64,000 bases of DNA from Pseudomonas tritici (GTDB lineage: Bacteria; Pseudomonadota; Gammaproteobacteria; Pseudomonadales; Pseudomonadaceae), in contig NZ_CP077084.1 in the NCBI RefSeq assembly GCF_014268275.3, positions 496,001 to 560,000 on the forward strand. Direction: 5' to 3'. The translations under genes were made by a program, and so were the position numbers. Positions 46,509 through 55,264 of the stretch are shown here, piece by piece. The first letter of the stretch is position 1; every line of letters starts with the position of its first letter. The notes beneath the pieces were generated by a model. It searched no databases. It was not told the DNA's origin and saw only the letters and a program-made list of their open reading frames with translations.

Positions 46509-47075
46509 ATGCGCCAGAAACCCACCGTCCTCGCCCGCGAAATAGTCGCCAGTAGCCGTTTGTTCCGCGTGGAGGAAATGCAATTGCGCTTTTCCAATGG
46601 CGTTGAACGGACCTACGAACGCCTTGTGGGCCGCGGTGCCGGCTACGGCGCGGTGATGATCGTGGCGATGATCGATGAGGATCATGCATTGCTGATTGAA
46701 GAATACTGCGGTGGCACCGACGAGTATGAGCTGTCCTTGCCCAAGGGCTTGATCGAACCCGGTGAAGATGTGCTGGCGGCAGCCGATCGCGAACTCAAGG
46801 AGGAAGCCGGCTACGGCGCGCGGCAGTTGGAACACATTACCGAGTTGTCATTGTCGCCCGGTTACATGAGTCAGAAAATCCAGGTGGTGCTGGCCACCGA
46901 CCTCTACGAAGAACGCCTTGAAGGCGATGAACCTGAGCCGATGCGTGTGGACCGGGTGAACCTGCGCGAGCTGTCGATGCTTGCGCAAAACGAGCAATTC
47001 AGCGAAGGCCGCGCCCTGGCCGCGCTTTACCTGGTACGAGACCTGTTGACCCAGCGTGGAGCATTTACGGCATGA
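46509..47075 (+). CDS. nudE: ADP compounds hydrolase NudE
   Basis: Nudix hydrolase of 188 residues acting on ADP-ribose, Ap3A and NADH. The Nudix box is complete: GLIEPGEDVLAAADRELKEE followed by AGYG. The ending overlaps cysQ by ATGA, so both are translated together. CAAGGAG precedes the ATG. Confidence 0.92.
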   Translation: MRQKPTVLAREIVASSRLFRVEEMQLRFSNGVERTYERLVGRGAGYGAVMIVAMIDEDHALLIEEYCGGTDEYELSLPKGLIEPGEDVLAAADRELKEEAGYGARQLEHITELSLSPGYMSQKIQVVLATDLYEERLEGDEPEPMRVDRVNLRELSMLAQNEQFSEGRALAALYLVRDLLTQRGAFTA

Positions 47076-47908
47076 GCGAACTGTTTTTAGGCCACGCGTT
47101 TATTGCCCCAGTGATCGAACTGGCACGCCAGGCGGGTGAAGTGATAATGCCGTACTGGCGCGCCGATGTGGCGGTGACTTCCAAGGCCGACGATTCGCCG
47201 GTGACGGCGGCGGACCTGGCTGCGCATCATCTGATCCTGGCAGGCCTGACCGCGCTGGACCCGAGCATTCCGGTGCTGTCCGAGGAAGACGCCGACATCG
47301 ACCAGAGCGTGCGTGCCGGCTGGGAGCGCTGGTGGTTGGTTGACCCGTTGGACGGCACCAAGGAGTTTATCGCCGGCACCGAAGAGTTCACCGTCAATAT
47401 CGCCCTGATTGAACGAGGCCGCGTGGTGTTTGGCGTGGTGTCGATGCCCACCAACGGGCGTTGTTATTTCGGTGGCGCGGGCCTGGGCGCTTGGCGTTCG
47501 GACGTCAATGAAGCGCCCAAACAGATTCAGGTGCGCGCCGCGCCGGCGGCGGGTGAGTCATTTACTGTGGTCGCCAGCCGTCGCCATACAAGCCCTGAGC
47601 AGGAACGTTTGCTGGACGGTTTAAGCGAAGGCTTGGGTGAGCTGAAACTGGCGAATATCGGCAGTTCGTTGAAGTTTTGCCTGTTGGCCGAAGGCAGCGC
47701 CGACTGTTATCCGCGTTTGGCACCCACTTCACAGTGGGACACTGCGGCGGCTCAGGGCGTGCTGGAAGGGGCTGGGGGCGAGGTGTTGGAGTTGAACGGC
47801 GCGCCGTTCAGTTATCCGGCGCGGGCATCGTTGCTGAACCCGTTCTTTTTGGCGTTGCCGGCAAAGGCGGCCTGGCGTGAGCGGTTGCTGACCCTGGCCC
47901 GGTCCTAA
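47072..47908 (+). CDS. cysQ: 3'(2'),5'-bisphosphate nucleotidase CysQ
   Basis: Removes the 3'-phosphate of PAP, a by-product of sulfate assimilation, 278 residues. Inositol-monophosphatase-type metal sites: SEEDADID, DPLDGTKEF, and WDTAAAQGVLEGAGGEVL. It is coupled to nudE and belongs functionally to sulfur assimilation, although it is 23 kb away from the main sulfur block. Confidence 0.93.
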   Translation: MSELFLGHAFIAPVIELARQAGEVIMPYWRADVAVTSKADDSPVTAADLAAHHLILAGLTALDPSIPVLSEEDADIDQSVRAGWERWWLVDPLDGTKEFIAGTEEFTVNIALIERGRVVFGVVSMPTNGRCYFGGAGLGAWRSDVNEAPKQIQVRAAPAAGESFTVVASRRHTSPEQERLLDGLSEGLGELKLANIGSSLKFCLLAEGSADCYPRLAPTSQWDTAAAQGVLEGAGGEVLELNGAPFSYPARASLLNPFFLALPAKAAWRERLLTLARS

Positions 47909-47925
47909 GGCCACCATACATTCAA

Positions 47926-48014
47926 TGTGGGGGCTGGCTTGCCTGCGATGGCGGTGGTTCAGTCACTGAAACGGTGACTGTCAGACCGCTATCGCAGGCA
48001 AGCCAGCTCCCACA
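47926..48014. repeat. REPIN (GGGGGCTGGCTTGCCTGCGAT variant)
   Basis: Arms TGTGGGGGCTGGCTTGCCTG and inverse ending CAGCTCCCACA, one base different between arms. Located between convergent cysQ and the YiiD-type gene. Confidence 0.9.
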
Positions 48015-48035
48015 GTTGGTTTTGCATGATTGCTT

Positions 48036-48491
48036 TTAGCGGTGCAGGACGTATTGACCGGTGAAAGCCACCGCTCTTTCCTCACTGCCTTCATTCACAA
48101 TCCACGTCTCCAACGCCAACCGCGCACGGCCATGACGCTTATACGTCGCCACAAAGCGTTTCCACACCTTCTCCTCCGGCGCCGCGCAAACAGCCGTCGC
48201 ATCCCGCGTGACCGGCAGCGGATAGCTGATCTGCCCCTCCTGAATCACGATATGCCCGTCTTCAATCCCTTCTTCACGCAGCTGCAAGTGCAGCCAACCC
48301 CAGCCCGCCAGGACTGCGCCGCAATACAGGCTGCCGCCGAACATGGTGCTCTTATGGTTGATATTGGCTTGCAAGGGCAGGTGCAATTCCAGCTGTCCGT
48401 GCTGCCAATCGAGCACCTTGAGACCCATTTCCCGGGTGAGGGGGATGTCGTGGTGAAGGATGGATTCCAGGTAACGGCTGTCGCGGCTCAT
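48036..48491 (-). CDS. YiiD C-terminal-domain thioesterase
   Basis: A 151-residue protein with a hotdog domain of the YiiD_C family (LQANINHKSTMFGGSLYCGAVLAGWGWLHL and ISYPLPVTRDATAVC). AAGAGG lies five bases before ATG 48491. An alternative ATG at 48521 overlaps the dctD stop as ATGA and would add ten residues. In YiiD the domain follows an acetyltransferase; here it stands alone. Substrate unknown. Confidence 0.75.
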   Translation of the reverse strand: MSRDSRYLESILHHDIPLTREMGLKVLDWQHGQLELHLPLQANINHKSTMFGGSLYCGAVLAGWGWLHLQLREEGIEDGHIVIQEGQISYPLPVTRDATAVCAAPEEKVWKRFVATYKRHGRARLALETWIVNEGSEERAVAFTGQYVLHR

Positions 48492-48517
48492 GGGGGCCTC
48501 TTGGCGGGTGGGAGCGG

Positions 48518-49894
48518 TCATTCGTCGTCGCCACTTTGGTTGGCGAAGTTCAGGCCGTGCTTGCGCAGTTTGTCGTGCAAGGTTTTGCGCGGTACGCCCA
48601 AGGCTTCGGCCAGACTACGCATAGAGCTGTGCGGGCGGGTCAGTTCGGCGGCGATCAGGCTTTTTTCGAACTGCTCGACTTGCTCGCTGAGGCCGCCTGG
48701 CGTGGAGGTCAGGACACCGGCCGATGGATTGTCCGGTGTGTTATCCAGCGCCAGTTCCAGGCCCAGGGCGAAGCGTTCGGCAGCGTTTTGTAGCTCGCGC
48801 ACGTTGCCCGGCCAGCTATGACGCAGCAGCAGCGCGCGCTGGCCCGGTTGCAGCTCGTGCAGCGGCAGGCCGTGGCGGCTGCTGGCTTCATCGGCAAAAT
48901 GCTGGAACAGCATCAGCGCATCTTCACCGCGCTCACGCAGCGGTGGAATACGCAGCGGCGCGACGTTGAGGCGGTAATACAAGTCGGCACGGAAACGGCC
49001 CTGGTCGGCGGACTGGCGCAGGTCTTCCTTGGTCGCAGCGATGATGCGGATATCCAGCGGTATCAGCTGATTGCCGCCCAAGCGCTCGACGACGCGCTCC
49101 TGCAACAGGCGCAAGAGTTTGACCTGTACATCCAGGCTCATGCTCTCGATTTCATCAAGGAACAACGTGCCGCCATTGGCGAATTCGAACTTGCCGATGC
49201 GGCGTTTCTGCGCGCCGGTAAAGGCGCCGGGCTCATGGCCGAACAGTTCGCTTTCCACCACGGATTCGGCCAAAGCGCCTGCGTTGATCGCCACAAACGG
49301 ACCGCTGCGGCGGCTCGACAGGTCATGCAGCGCGCGCGCCACCACTTCTTTGCCGGCGCCGGTTTCGCCGAGGATCAGCACATCGGCTCTGGTCCCCGCC
49401 AGTGCACCGATCTGTTCGCGCAGGCGCAGCATTTGTGGTGAGTGCCCCACCAGGCGTGTGCTCAATTGCTGGCGGTCGCTGAGGGCCAGGCGCAGGCTGC
49501 GGTTGTCCAGTACTAGGCGGCGCAAGGCCAGGGCACGGCGCACGCTGTCGAGCAGGGCATCGCTGGCGAAGGGTTTTTCCAAGAAGTCGTAAGCGCCGGC
49601 GCGCATGGCTTGCACCGCCAGCGGCACATCGCCGTGGCCGGTGATCAGCAGCACTGGCAGGTCCGGGTCCTGGCCGTGCAGTTCGGCGAGCAGCTCCAGG
49701 CCGTCCATGCCGGGCATGCGGATGTCGCTGACCACCACGCCCGGCCAATCCCGCGACAGGCGCGCGGTAAGGCCTGTGGCTTCGCCCAGGGTCAGGACTT
49801 TCAGCCCGGCCAGGTCCAGGGTCTGGCACAGGGCCTGACGCAGGTGTGGATCGTCGTCGATCAACACCACCTGAATCTGGTTATCGATACTCAT
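48518..49894 (-). CDS. dctD: Sigma-54-dependent response regulator DctD
   Basis: C4-dicarboxylate transport regulator, 458 residues. Receiver domain with D57 in VVSDIRMPGMDG; AAA+ domain with Walker A GETGAGKE (about 176-183), the GAFTGA loop that contacts sigma-54 (in HEPGAFTGAQ), and LFLDEIESM; a Fis-type HTH at the end (MRSLAEALGVPRKTLHDKLRKH). It overlaps dctB (ATGA). The dctB-dctD-rml order is the one found in P. aeruginosa, which supports the name. Confidence 0.9.
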   Translation of the reverse strand: MSIDNQIQVVLIDDDPHLRQALCQTLDLAGLKVLTLGEATGLTARLSRDWPGVVVSDIRMPGMDGLELLAELHGQDPDLPVLLITGHGDVPLAVQAMRAGAYDFLEKPFASDALLDSVRRALALRRLVLDNRSLRLALSDRQQLSTRLVGHSPQMLRLREQIGALAGTRADVLILGETGAGKEVVARALHDLSSRRSGPFVAINAGALAESVVESELFGHEPGAFTGAQKRRIGKFEFANGGTLFLDEIESMSLDVQVKLLRLLQERVVERLGGNQLIPLDIRIIAATKEDLRQSADQGRFRADLYYRLNVAPLRIPPLRERGEDALMLFQHFADEASSRHGLPLHELQPGQRALLLRHSWPGNVRELQNAAERFALGLELALDNTPDNPSAGVLTSTPGGLSEQVEQFEKSLIAAELTRPHSSMRSLAEALGVPRKTLHDKLRKHGLNFANQSGDDE

Positions 49895-51699
49895 ACACTG
49901 CGGTCCTCGGACGGTTGCAGACTGACGCCCGGCGAGCCGGCACGCAATTTCAAGGTTAACAGCGCGCCGCCTTCCTTGTGGTTGGCAAACAGCAGTTCAC
50001 CGCCAAAGGCGCGCATCAGGGTTTCACAGATCGCCAGCCCCAACCCCAGGCCCTGGGTGCGGGTCTTGGTGGTATAGAACGGCTCGCTGGCGCGGCCCAG
50101 GGCCTCCATGCAAAAGCCCGGTCCGTTGTCGCGAATGTAAAGGTTGACGCCCTGCACGGTGGTTTCGGCACTCAGCCAGAGTTTGCGCGGCGGACCTTTT
50201 TCGGTGAGGGCGTCGAGGGCGTTGGCCAGCAGGTTGCCGAGCACCTGGCGTAACCGGGTTTCGCCGGCCTGTACCCACAATGTTGCCTCCGGCAAATCGC
50301 GGATCAGCTCCACCTCCATCGACCGACGCCGCTTGGCCAGCAAGGCCAGCGCATCGTCCAGTGCCGGTTGCAGGGCTACGCTTTCGGGCGCATGCCGGTC
50401 GCGACGGGCAAAGGCGCGCAAGTGGGCAATGATCGAGGCCATGCGCCCGGTCAGTTCGCTGATCAGCTTGAGGTTGCCCCGCGCGTCGCTGGTGCGCTCG
50501 TGGTCGAGCAGGATTTCGGCGTTTTCCGCATAGCTGCGAATCGCTGCCAAAGGCTGGTTGAGTTCGTGGCTGATGCTCGCCGACATGGTGCCCAGCGCCG
50601 ACAGTTTGCCGGCCTGTACCAGGTCGTCCTGGGCACGCACCAGCTCCTGCTGAGCGTGCTCGCGTTCCAGCACTTCCTGTTTCAGGCGCCGGTTGAGGCC
50701 TTCAAGGTCACTGGTCCGTTCGACCACTCGCGCTTCCAGCTCGCGCCGGGCCTTGGCTTCAAAGGCGATGCGTTCCAGGTAATGGCGGCGGCGTTGCATC
50801 ATCAAGCCCAGTAACAGCATCAACACCAACAGCGTGGCGCCACCCACGGCAACGACCGTGCGTACCGGGCGGTTGATCAACGAACGTGGCGCGAGGATTT
50901 CCACGTTCCAGCCGGTCTCGGCGATGGCCGTAGATTGGCGAAGCCAGGCGGTGCTGCTCAGGCTCAGCGGCTGGGGATCGCGGGTGGGGTAGGGCTGGAT
51001 GGCGATGATGGCCTGGCGCTCTTCAGCCGTCAGCGGCCGGGTGGCACGGAATCGCCACTGTGGCCGCGACGTGAGAATCACCACGCCGTTATGGTCGGTG
51101 ACCAGCAGTTGTTCCGGGGTGTTGCCCCACAGGCTTTCGGTGTGGTCCAGGTCGACCTTGACCACCAGCACGCCGATGATTTTATCGCCATCGCGCACGG
51201 CGGCGGCGAAGAAATAGCCGCGCTTGGCCGACGTGGTGCCCAACCCGAAAAACCGCCCCAGGCGCCCGGCCATGGCTTCGCTGAAGTAGGGACGGAACGA
51301 GAAATTGCGCCCGACAAAGCTGTCTTGTTTATCCCAATTGGAGGCGGCGAGGGTCTTGCCGGAGGTGTCCATCAGGTACATCACCTCCACCCCGGCCTGG
51401 GCGGCGACGTCCTTGAGCAGCAGGTTGGCGTTGACCAGGTTGGTGCTGACCTGGGGCGCGCCAAGTGCCGTGCGCAAGGCCGGCAGGTCGCCAAGAATTT
51501 GTGGCAGTACTTCGTAGCGGTGCAGGGTGCCCAGCAGGTTGGCCACGTACAGGTCAAGGGTCTGGCGATTCTGGCCGGCCAGCTCACTGCGGTAATAACG
51601 CTCGGCCAGGTGCTCCAGCGGCCACAGCAGCGGTGCCAGGCACAACGCCAACAGGGCGAGGCTACGCCAGCGGGGTCTACGCGGGAGGGGTGGAGTCAT
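49891..51699 (-). CDS. dctB: C4-dicarboxylate sensor histidine kinase DctB
   Basis: Membrane sensor kinase of 602 residues. TM1 (LALLALCLAPLLWPL, about 14-28) and TM2 (TVVAVGGATLLVLMLLLGLMM, about 281-301) flank a periplasmic double-PAS-like sensor (SFRPYFSEAMAGRLGRFFGLG). After a coiled-coil linker (about 310-360) comes H378 in SASISHELNQPLAAIRSYAENA-type sequence, then the N box NLLANALDAL and G boxes (DNGPGF, GLGLGLAIC). It should sense dicarboxylates and phosphorylate DctD. The transporter gene is not in the window. Confidence 0.9.
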   Translation of the reverse strand: MTPPLPRRPRWRSLALLALCLAPLLWPLEHLAERYYRSELAGQNRQTLDLYVANLLGTLHRYEVLPQILGDLPALRTALGAPQVSTNLVNANLLLKDVAAQAGVEVMYLMDTSGKTLAASNWDKQDSFVGRNFSFRPYFSEAMAGRLGRFFGLGTTSAKRGYFFAAAVRDGDKIIGVLVVKVDLDHTESLWGNTPEQLLVTDHNGVVILTSRPQWRFRATRPLTAEERQAIIAIQPYPTRDPQPLSLSSTAWLRQSTAIAETGWNVEILAPRSLINRPVRTVVAVGGATLLVLMLLLGLMMQRRRHYLERIAFEAKARRELEARVVERTSDLEGLNRRLKQEVLEREHAQQELVRAQDDLVQAGKLSALGTMSASISHELNQPLAAIRSYAENAEILLDHERTSDARGNLKLISELTGRMASIIAHLRAFARRDRHAPESVALQPALDDALALLAKRRRSMEVELIRDLPEATLWVQAGETRLRQVLGNLLANALDALTEKGPPRKLWLSAETTVQGVNLYIRDNGPGFCMEALGRASEPFYTTKTRTQGLGLGLAICETLMRAFGGELLFANHKEGGALLTLKLRAGSPGVSLQPSEDRSV

Positions 51700-51735
51700 G
51701 GGATTCGTGCGCCTGTGGGTACAGGCGCATTATGC

Positions 51736-52617
51736 CTAGTGCTGCCCTGCAAGACACTCGCGCAATGCGTCTTGCCACGGCGGTTGGCTGATGTGCCATT
51801 GCTGCTGCAGGCGACTGCAATCGAGACGCGAGTTCAATGGGCGCCTGGCTAGCGTCGGGTAGGCGCTGGCAGGGATCGGCTCCAGTTCAGCGCAGGCGTT
51901 GCCTTGCGTGCGCAGATGCTCGCCAATCGCCTCGGCAAACCCGAACCACGACGTTTCGCCTCTGGCGGTCAAGTGATAGACACCCCATTCCCCCGGCTCG
52001 CCCGCCTGCCAGCGCTCGATCAACCCACGCGTGCTGTGGGCGATGCTGCCGGCCCAGGTTGGCGCGCCGATTTGGTCGGCGACGATGCGCATCTGCGGCT
52101 TTTCCTTTAACAGGCGCTGCATGGTCAGCAGGAAGTTCTTGCCGTGGCTGGAGTAGACCCAGCTGGTGCGCAGGATCAAGTATTTGCCGCCAACGGCCGT
52201 AATCGCCTGCTCGCCCGCCAGTTTGCTCTGGCCATAGACGCCCAGCGGGTTCGGCGTGTCGGCTTCGGTGTAGGGGTCGGATTTGCTGCCGTCGAACACG
52301 TAGTCGGTGGAGTAGTGGATCAACGGGATGCCCAGGGCTTTGGCTTCCTCCGCGAGAACGCCGGGGGCGATGGCGTTGATCGCGAACGCTACGTCCGGCT
52401 CGCTTTCAGCTTGATCGACAGCCGTATGGGCCGCGGCGTTGATGATCAAGTCAGGGCGATGGGCGCGGACTTGCTGGCGGATCTGGTCGGGGTTGGCCAG
52501 GTCGAGTTGGTCGCGGCCGAGAACGATGAGATCGCCGAGGTCCTGGAGCCGAAGTTGCAGTTCGCGGGAGACTTGGCCGTGTTGGCCGGTGATCAGGATC
52601 TTTAGAGCGGAGGTCAT
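51736..52617 (-). CDS. rmlD: dTDP-4-dehydrorhamnose reductase RmlD
   Basis: Last step of dTDP-L-rhamnose synthesis, 293 residues. NAD(P) site ITGQHGQVSREL; catalytic YxxxK in VYGQSKLAGEQ; YSTDYVFDG is family-specific. ATG 52617 overlaps the rmlC stop (ATGA), and the added upstream frame does not match. It is the last gene of rmlB-rmlA-rmlC-rmlD. Confidence 0.94.
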   Translation of the reverse strand: MTSALKILITGQHGQVSRELQLRLQDLGDLIVLGRDQLDLANPDQIRQQVRAHRPDLIINAAAHTAVDQAESEPDVAFAINAIAPGVLAEEAKALGIPLIHYSTDYVFDGSKSDPYTEADTPNPLGVYGQSKLAGEQAITAVGGKYLILRTSWVYSSHGKNFLLTMQRLLKEKPQMRIVADQIGAPTWAGSIAHSTRGLIERWQAGEPGEWGVYHLTARGETSWFGFAEAIGEHLRTQGNACAELEPIPASAYPTLARRPLNSRLDCSRLQQQWHISQPPWQDALRECLAGQH

Positions 52618-53159
52618 GCGAACAGGTCCGCATCTCTCAGGCTTTTGCCGTTTTGATCCTTGACGGACAAGATCGGCGGGCCGTTGAGTTGCCAATCAAT
52701 GTTGAGATCAGCATCGTCCCAGCGAATGCATCGCTCTGAAGAGGGGGTATAGTAATCAGTCGTCTTGTAGAGGAATTCAGCGTAATCGCTGAGCACTACA
52801 AAACCATGAGCAAATCCCGGTGGAATCCATAGCTGGCGGCTATTATTGGCCGACAACCGCACGCCTGCCCATTTGCCAAAAGCTGGTGAGCTTTGACGTA
52901 TGTCCACCGCCACGTCCAACACTTCACCTGCGGTCACGCGCACCAATTTGCCTTGGGGATGCTCCACTTGGTAATGGAGTCCGCGCAGGACTCCTTGCTG
53001 CGAGCGTGAGTGGTTGTCCTGCACGAACTGCTGTTGTAACCCGGTAGCTTTCGCGAAGTCCCGGGCATTGAAACTTTCATAGAAAAAACCGCGTTCATCG
53101 CCAAATACCTTCGGCTCGATGATTAATACACCGGGCAACTCAGTGGCGGATACATTCAT
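52614..53159 (-). CDS. rmlC: dTDP-4-dehydrorhamnose 3,5-epimerase RmlC
   Basis: Cupin-fold epimerase of 181 residues. Active-site sequences: [17 protein letters not shown] (catalytic His), [15 protein letters not shown] and [17 protein letters not shown]. The ATG at 53159 lies inside the 3' end of rmlA (20-base overlap). Base composition here is more A+T-rich than in neighbouring genes, as often found in polysaccharide genes. Confidence 0.94.
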   Translation of the reverse strand: MNVSATELPGVLIIEPKVFGDERGFFYESFNARDFAKATGLQQQFVQDNHSRSQQGVLRGLHYQVEHPQGKLVRVTAGEVLDVAVDIRQSSPAFGKWAGVRLSANNSRQLWIPPGFAHGFVVLSDYAEFLYKTTDYYTPSSERCIRWDDADLNIDWQLNGPPILSVKDQNGKSLRDADLFA

Positions 53160-54033
53160 ATGGATTATCCCCTGCAAGGGTGAGCAAGTATTTACCATAG
53201 CCGGTCTTGCCAAAATATTTGGCCCGCTCCAGCAAATACTCACGATTAATCCAGCGATTCTGATAAGCGATTTCTTCCAGGCATGCCACTTTCAGGCCCT
53301 GACGATGTTCAATCGTCTGTACATAAAGTGAGGCCTCTAGAAGGCTGTCGTGAGTTCCTGTATCGAGCCAGGCGAAGCCTCGGCCGAATCGTTCCACATG
53401 AAGGTCGCCGCGCTTGAGGTAGGCGTTATTAACATCCGTAATCTCAAGCTCACCCCGGTGTGAGGGTTTGACCGCTTTGGCGATTTCGATCACGTCGTTG
53501 TCGTAGAAGTAAAGACCGGTCACGGCATAGGGTGACTTTGGCTTGAGAGGCTTTTCTTCGATGGAGAGGGCCCGGCCTTCCTTGTCGAAATCAATCACGC
53601 CAAAACGCTCCGGGTCCTTGACCCAGTAACCGAATACCGTGGCACCGGAGGGCCTTTTAGCTGCTGCACGTAGTTGGTCGCCGAAATACGAACCATGGAA
53701 AATGTTGTCGCCCAAGATCAGGCAAACCGGATCATCCCCGATGAACTCTTCGCCAATAATAAAGGCCTGCGCCAGGCCATCGGGAGATGGCTGTTCTGCA
53801 TAGCTGAACCGTACGCCAAACTGACTGCCATCCCCGAGCAGATTGCGGTACTGCGGCAAATCCGCCGGGGTGGAAATCACCAGGATGTCCTTGATTCCCG
53901 CCAGCATCAGCACCGAGATCGGGTAATAGATCATCGGTTTGTCATACACCGGCAGCAGTTGTTTGGACACGCCCAAGGTAATGGGGTGCAAACGGGTACC
54001 TGAGCCCCCCGCCAATACGATTCCCTTCATCAT
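53140..54033 (-). CDS. rmlA: Glucose-1-phosphate thymidylyltransferase RmlA
   Basis: Makes dTDP-glucose, 297 residues. Nucleotidyl transferase signature [20 protein letters not shown] then [25 protein letters not shown] is the catalytic region. It overlaps rmlB by four bases upstream and rmlC downstream. Confidence 0.95.
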   Translation of the reverse strand: MMKGIVLAGGSGTRLHPITLGVSKQLLPVYDKPMIYYPISVLMLAGIKDILVISTPADLPQYRNLLGDGSQFGVRFSYAEQPSPDGLAQAFIIGEEFIGDDPVCLILGDNIFHGSYFGDQLRAAAKRPSGATVFGYWVKDPERFGVIDFDKEGRALSIEEKPLKPKSPYAVTGLYFYDNDVIEIAKAVKPSHRGELEITDVNNAYLKRGDLHVERFGRGFAWLDTGTHDSLLEASLYVQTIEHRQGLKVACLEEIAYQNRWINREYLLERAKYFGKTGYGKYLLTLAGDNPYECIRH

Positions 54034-55112
54034 GCAATCAGATCCTTCATGTCGGTATTGCCCAATCGTTCACCCTGATAACTGCCGTCTTGGACCCTGC
54101 GGCACCACTCCAGATTTTCGAGGTACCACTGCACAGTCTTACGCAAGCCGCTCTCAAAGGTTTCCTCAGGAACCCAGCCTAGCTCACGTTCGATCTTGCT
54201 GGCGTCAATTGCGTAACGCTGATCGTGACCCGGTCGATCCTTCACGAAGGTGATCAGGTCGGTAAATTTCCCTACACCTGTCGGGCGTTGCCGTGCCAGC
54301 TCTTCCAGCAGGTCGCAGATACCACGCACCACATCAATGTTCTTCTGCTCGTTATGGCCGCCGATATTGTAGGTCTCGCCTACCATGCCCTCTGTCACCA
54401 CTTTGAGCAGGGCGCGGGCGTGGTCTTCGACGAACAGCCAGTCGCGTACCTGTAAACCATTACCATAGACCGGTAGCGGCTTGCCCGCGAGTGCATTCAG
54501 TATCACCAGTGGAATCAGCTTCTCGGGGAAGTGGAATGGCCCGTAGTTGTTTGAACAGTTGGTCAGCAATACTGGCAGGCCGTAGGTGCGCTGCCATGCG
54601 CGCACCAAGTGGTCGGACGCAGCTTTGCTGGCCGAATAGGGTGAGCTGGGCGCGTACGGCGTAGTCTCGGTGAACAGATCGTCTACGCCATGCAAGTCGC
54701 CATACACTTCGTCAGTAGATATGTGATGGAAGCGGAAGGCGCCCTTGGCGGGTTCTGCCAACGTGTGCCAATAAGCACGAGCAGCTTCCAACAGGCTGTA
54801 GGTGCCGACGATATTGGTCTGGATAAAGTCCGAGGGCCCGTCAATCGAACGGTCAACATGGGATTCGGCCGCCAGGTGCATGATAGCTTGGGGCTCGAAA
54901 CGCGTCAGTACGGCGCTGACGGTGGCCTGGTCGATAATGTCGGCCTGAACAAACTCATAACGGCTATTGCCCGCGATGCTGCTCAGCGATTCCAGGTTGC
55001 CTGCATAAGTGAGCTTGTCCAGATTGAGCACTTCGTGCTCGGTGTGTTGAATCAGGTGGCGAATCAGGGCGGAGCCGATAAAACCAGCACCACCGGTGAT
55101 GAGAATGCGCAT
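54030..55112 (-). CDS. rmlB: dTDP-glucose 4,6-dehydratase RmlB
   Basis: SDR-type NAD-dependent dehydratase of 360 residues. NAD motif [16 protein letters not shown]; catalytic STDEVYGDL and [12 protein letters not shown] (YxxxK). Ends [13 protein letters not shown] 55112 is chosen because the 15 residues upstream are unlike the family. It is the first gene of the rhamnose operon, which feeds lipopolysaccharide core, O-antigen or rhamnolipid synthesis. Confidence 0.95.
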   Translation of the reverse strand: MRILITGGAGFIGSALIRHLIQHTEHEVLNLDKLTYAGNLESLSSIAGNSRYEFVQADIIDQATVSAVLTRFEPQAIMHLAAESHVDRSIDGPSDFIQTNIVGTYSLLEAARAYWHTLAEPAKGAFRFHHISTDEVYGDLHGVDDLFTETTPYAPSSPYSASKAASDHLVRAWQRTYGLPVLLTNCSNNYGPFHFPEKLIPLVILNALAGKPLPVYGNGLQVRDWLFVEDHARALLKVVTEGMVGETYNIGGHNEQKNIDVVRGICDLLEELARQRPTGVGKFTDLITFVKDRPGHDQRYAIDASKIERELGWVPEETFESGLRKTVQWYLENLEWCRRVQDGSYQGERLGNTDMKDLIA

Positions 55113-55264
55113 GTCGGAGGGCCTTTTCCTTAGACAGACAGTAAACGAATGGAGCATAGCTTGAGTTGTGCGGTGGGGTGGTGCAAGCGCGGCATGCTTC
55201 GGGGGTTGCCTAACCCCCCTGAAAAATGGCGATATACACCCCTAAAAAACCGAGGCTACCCTCC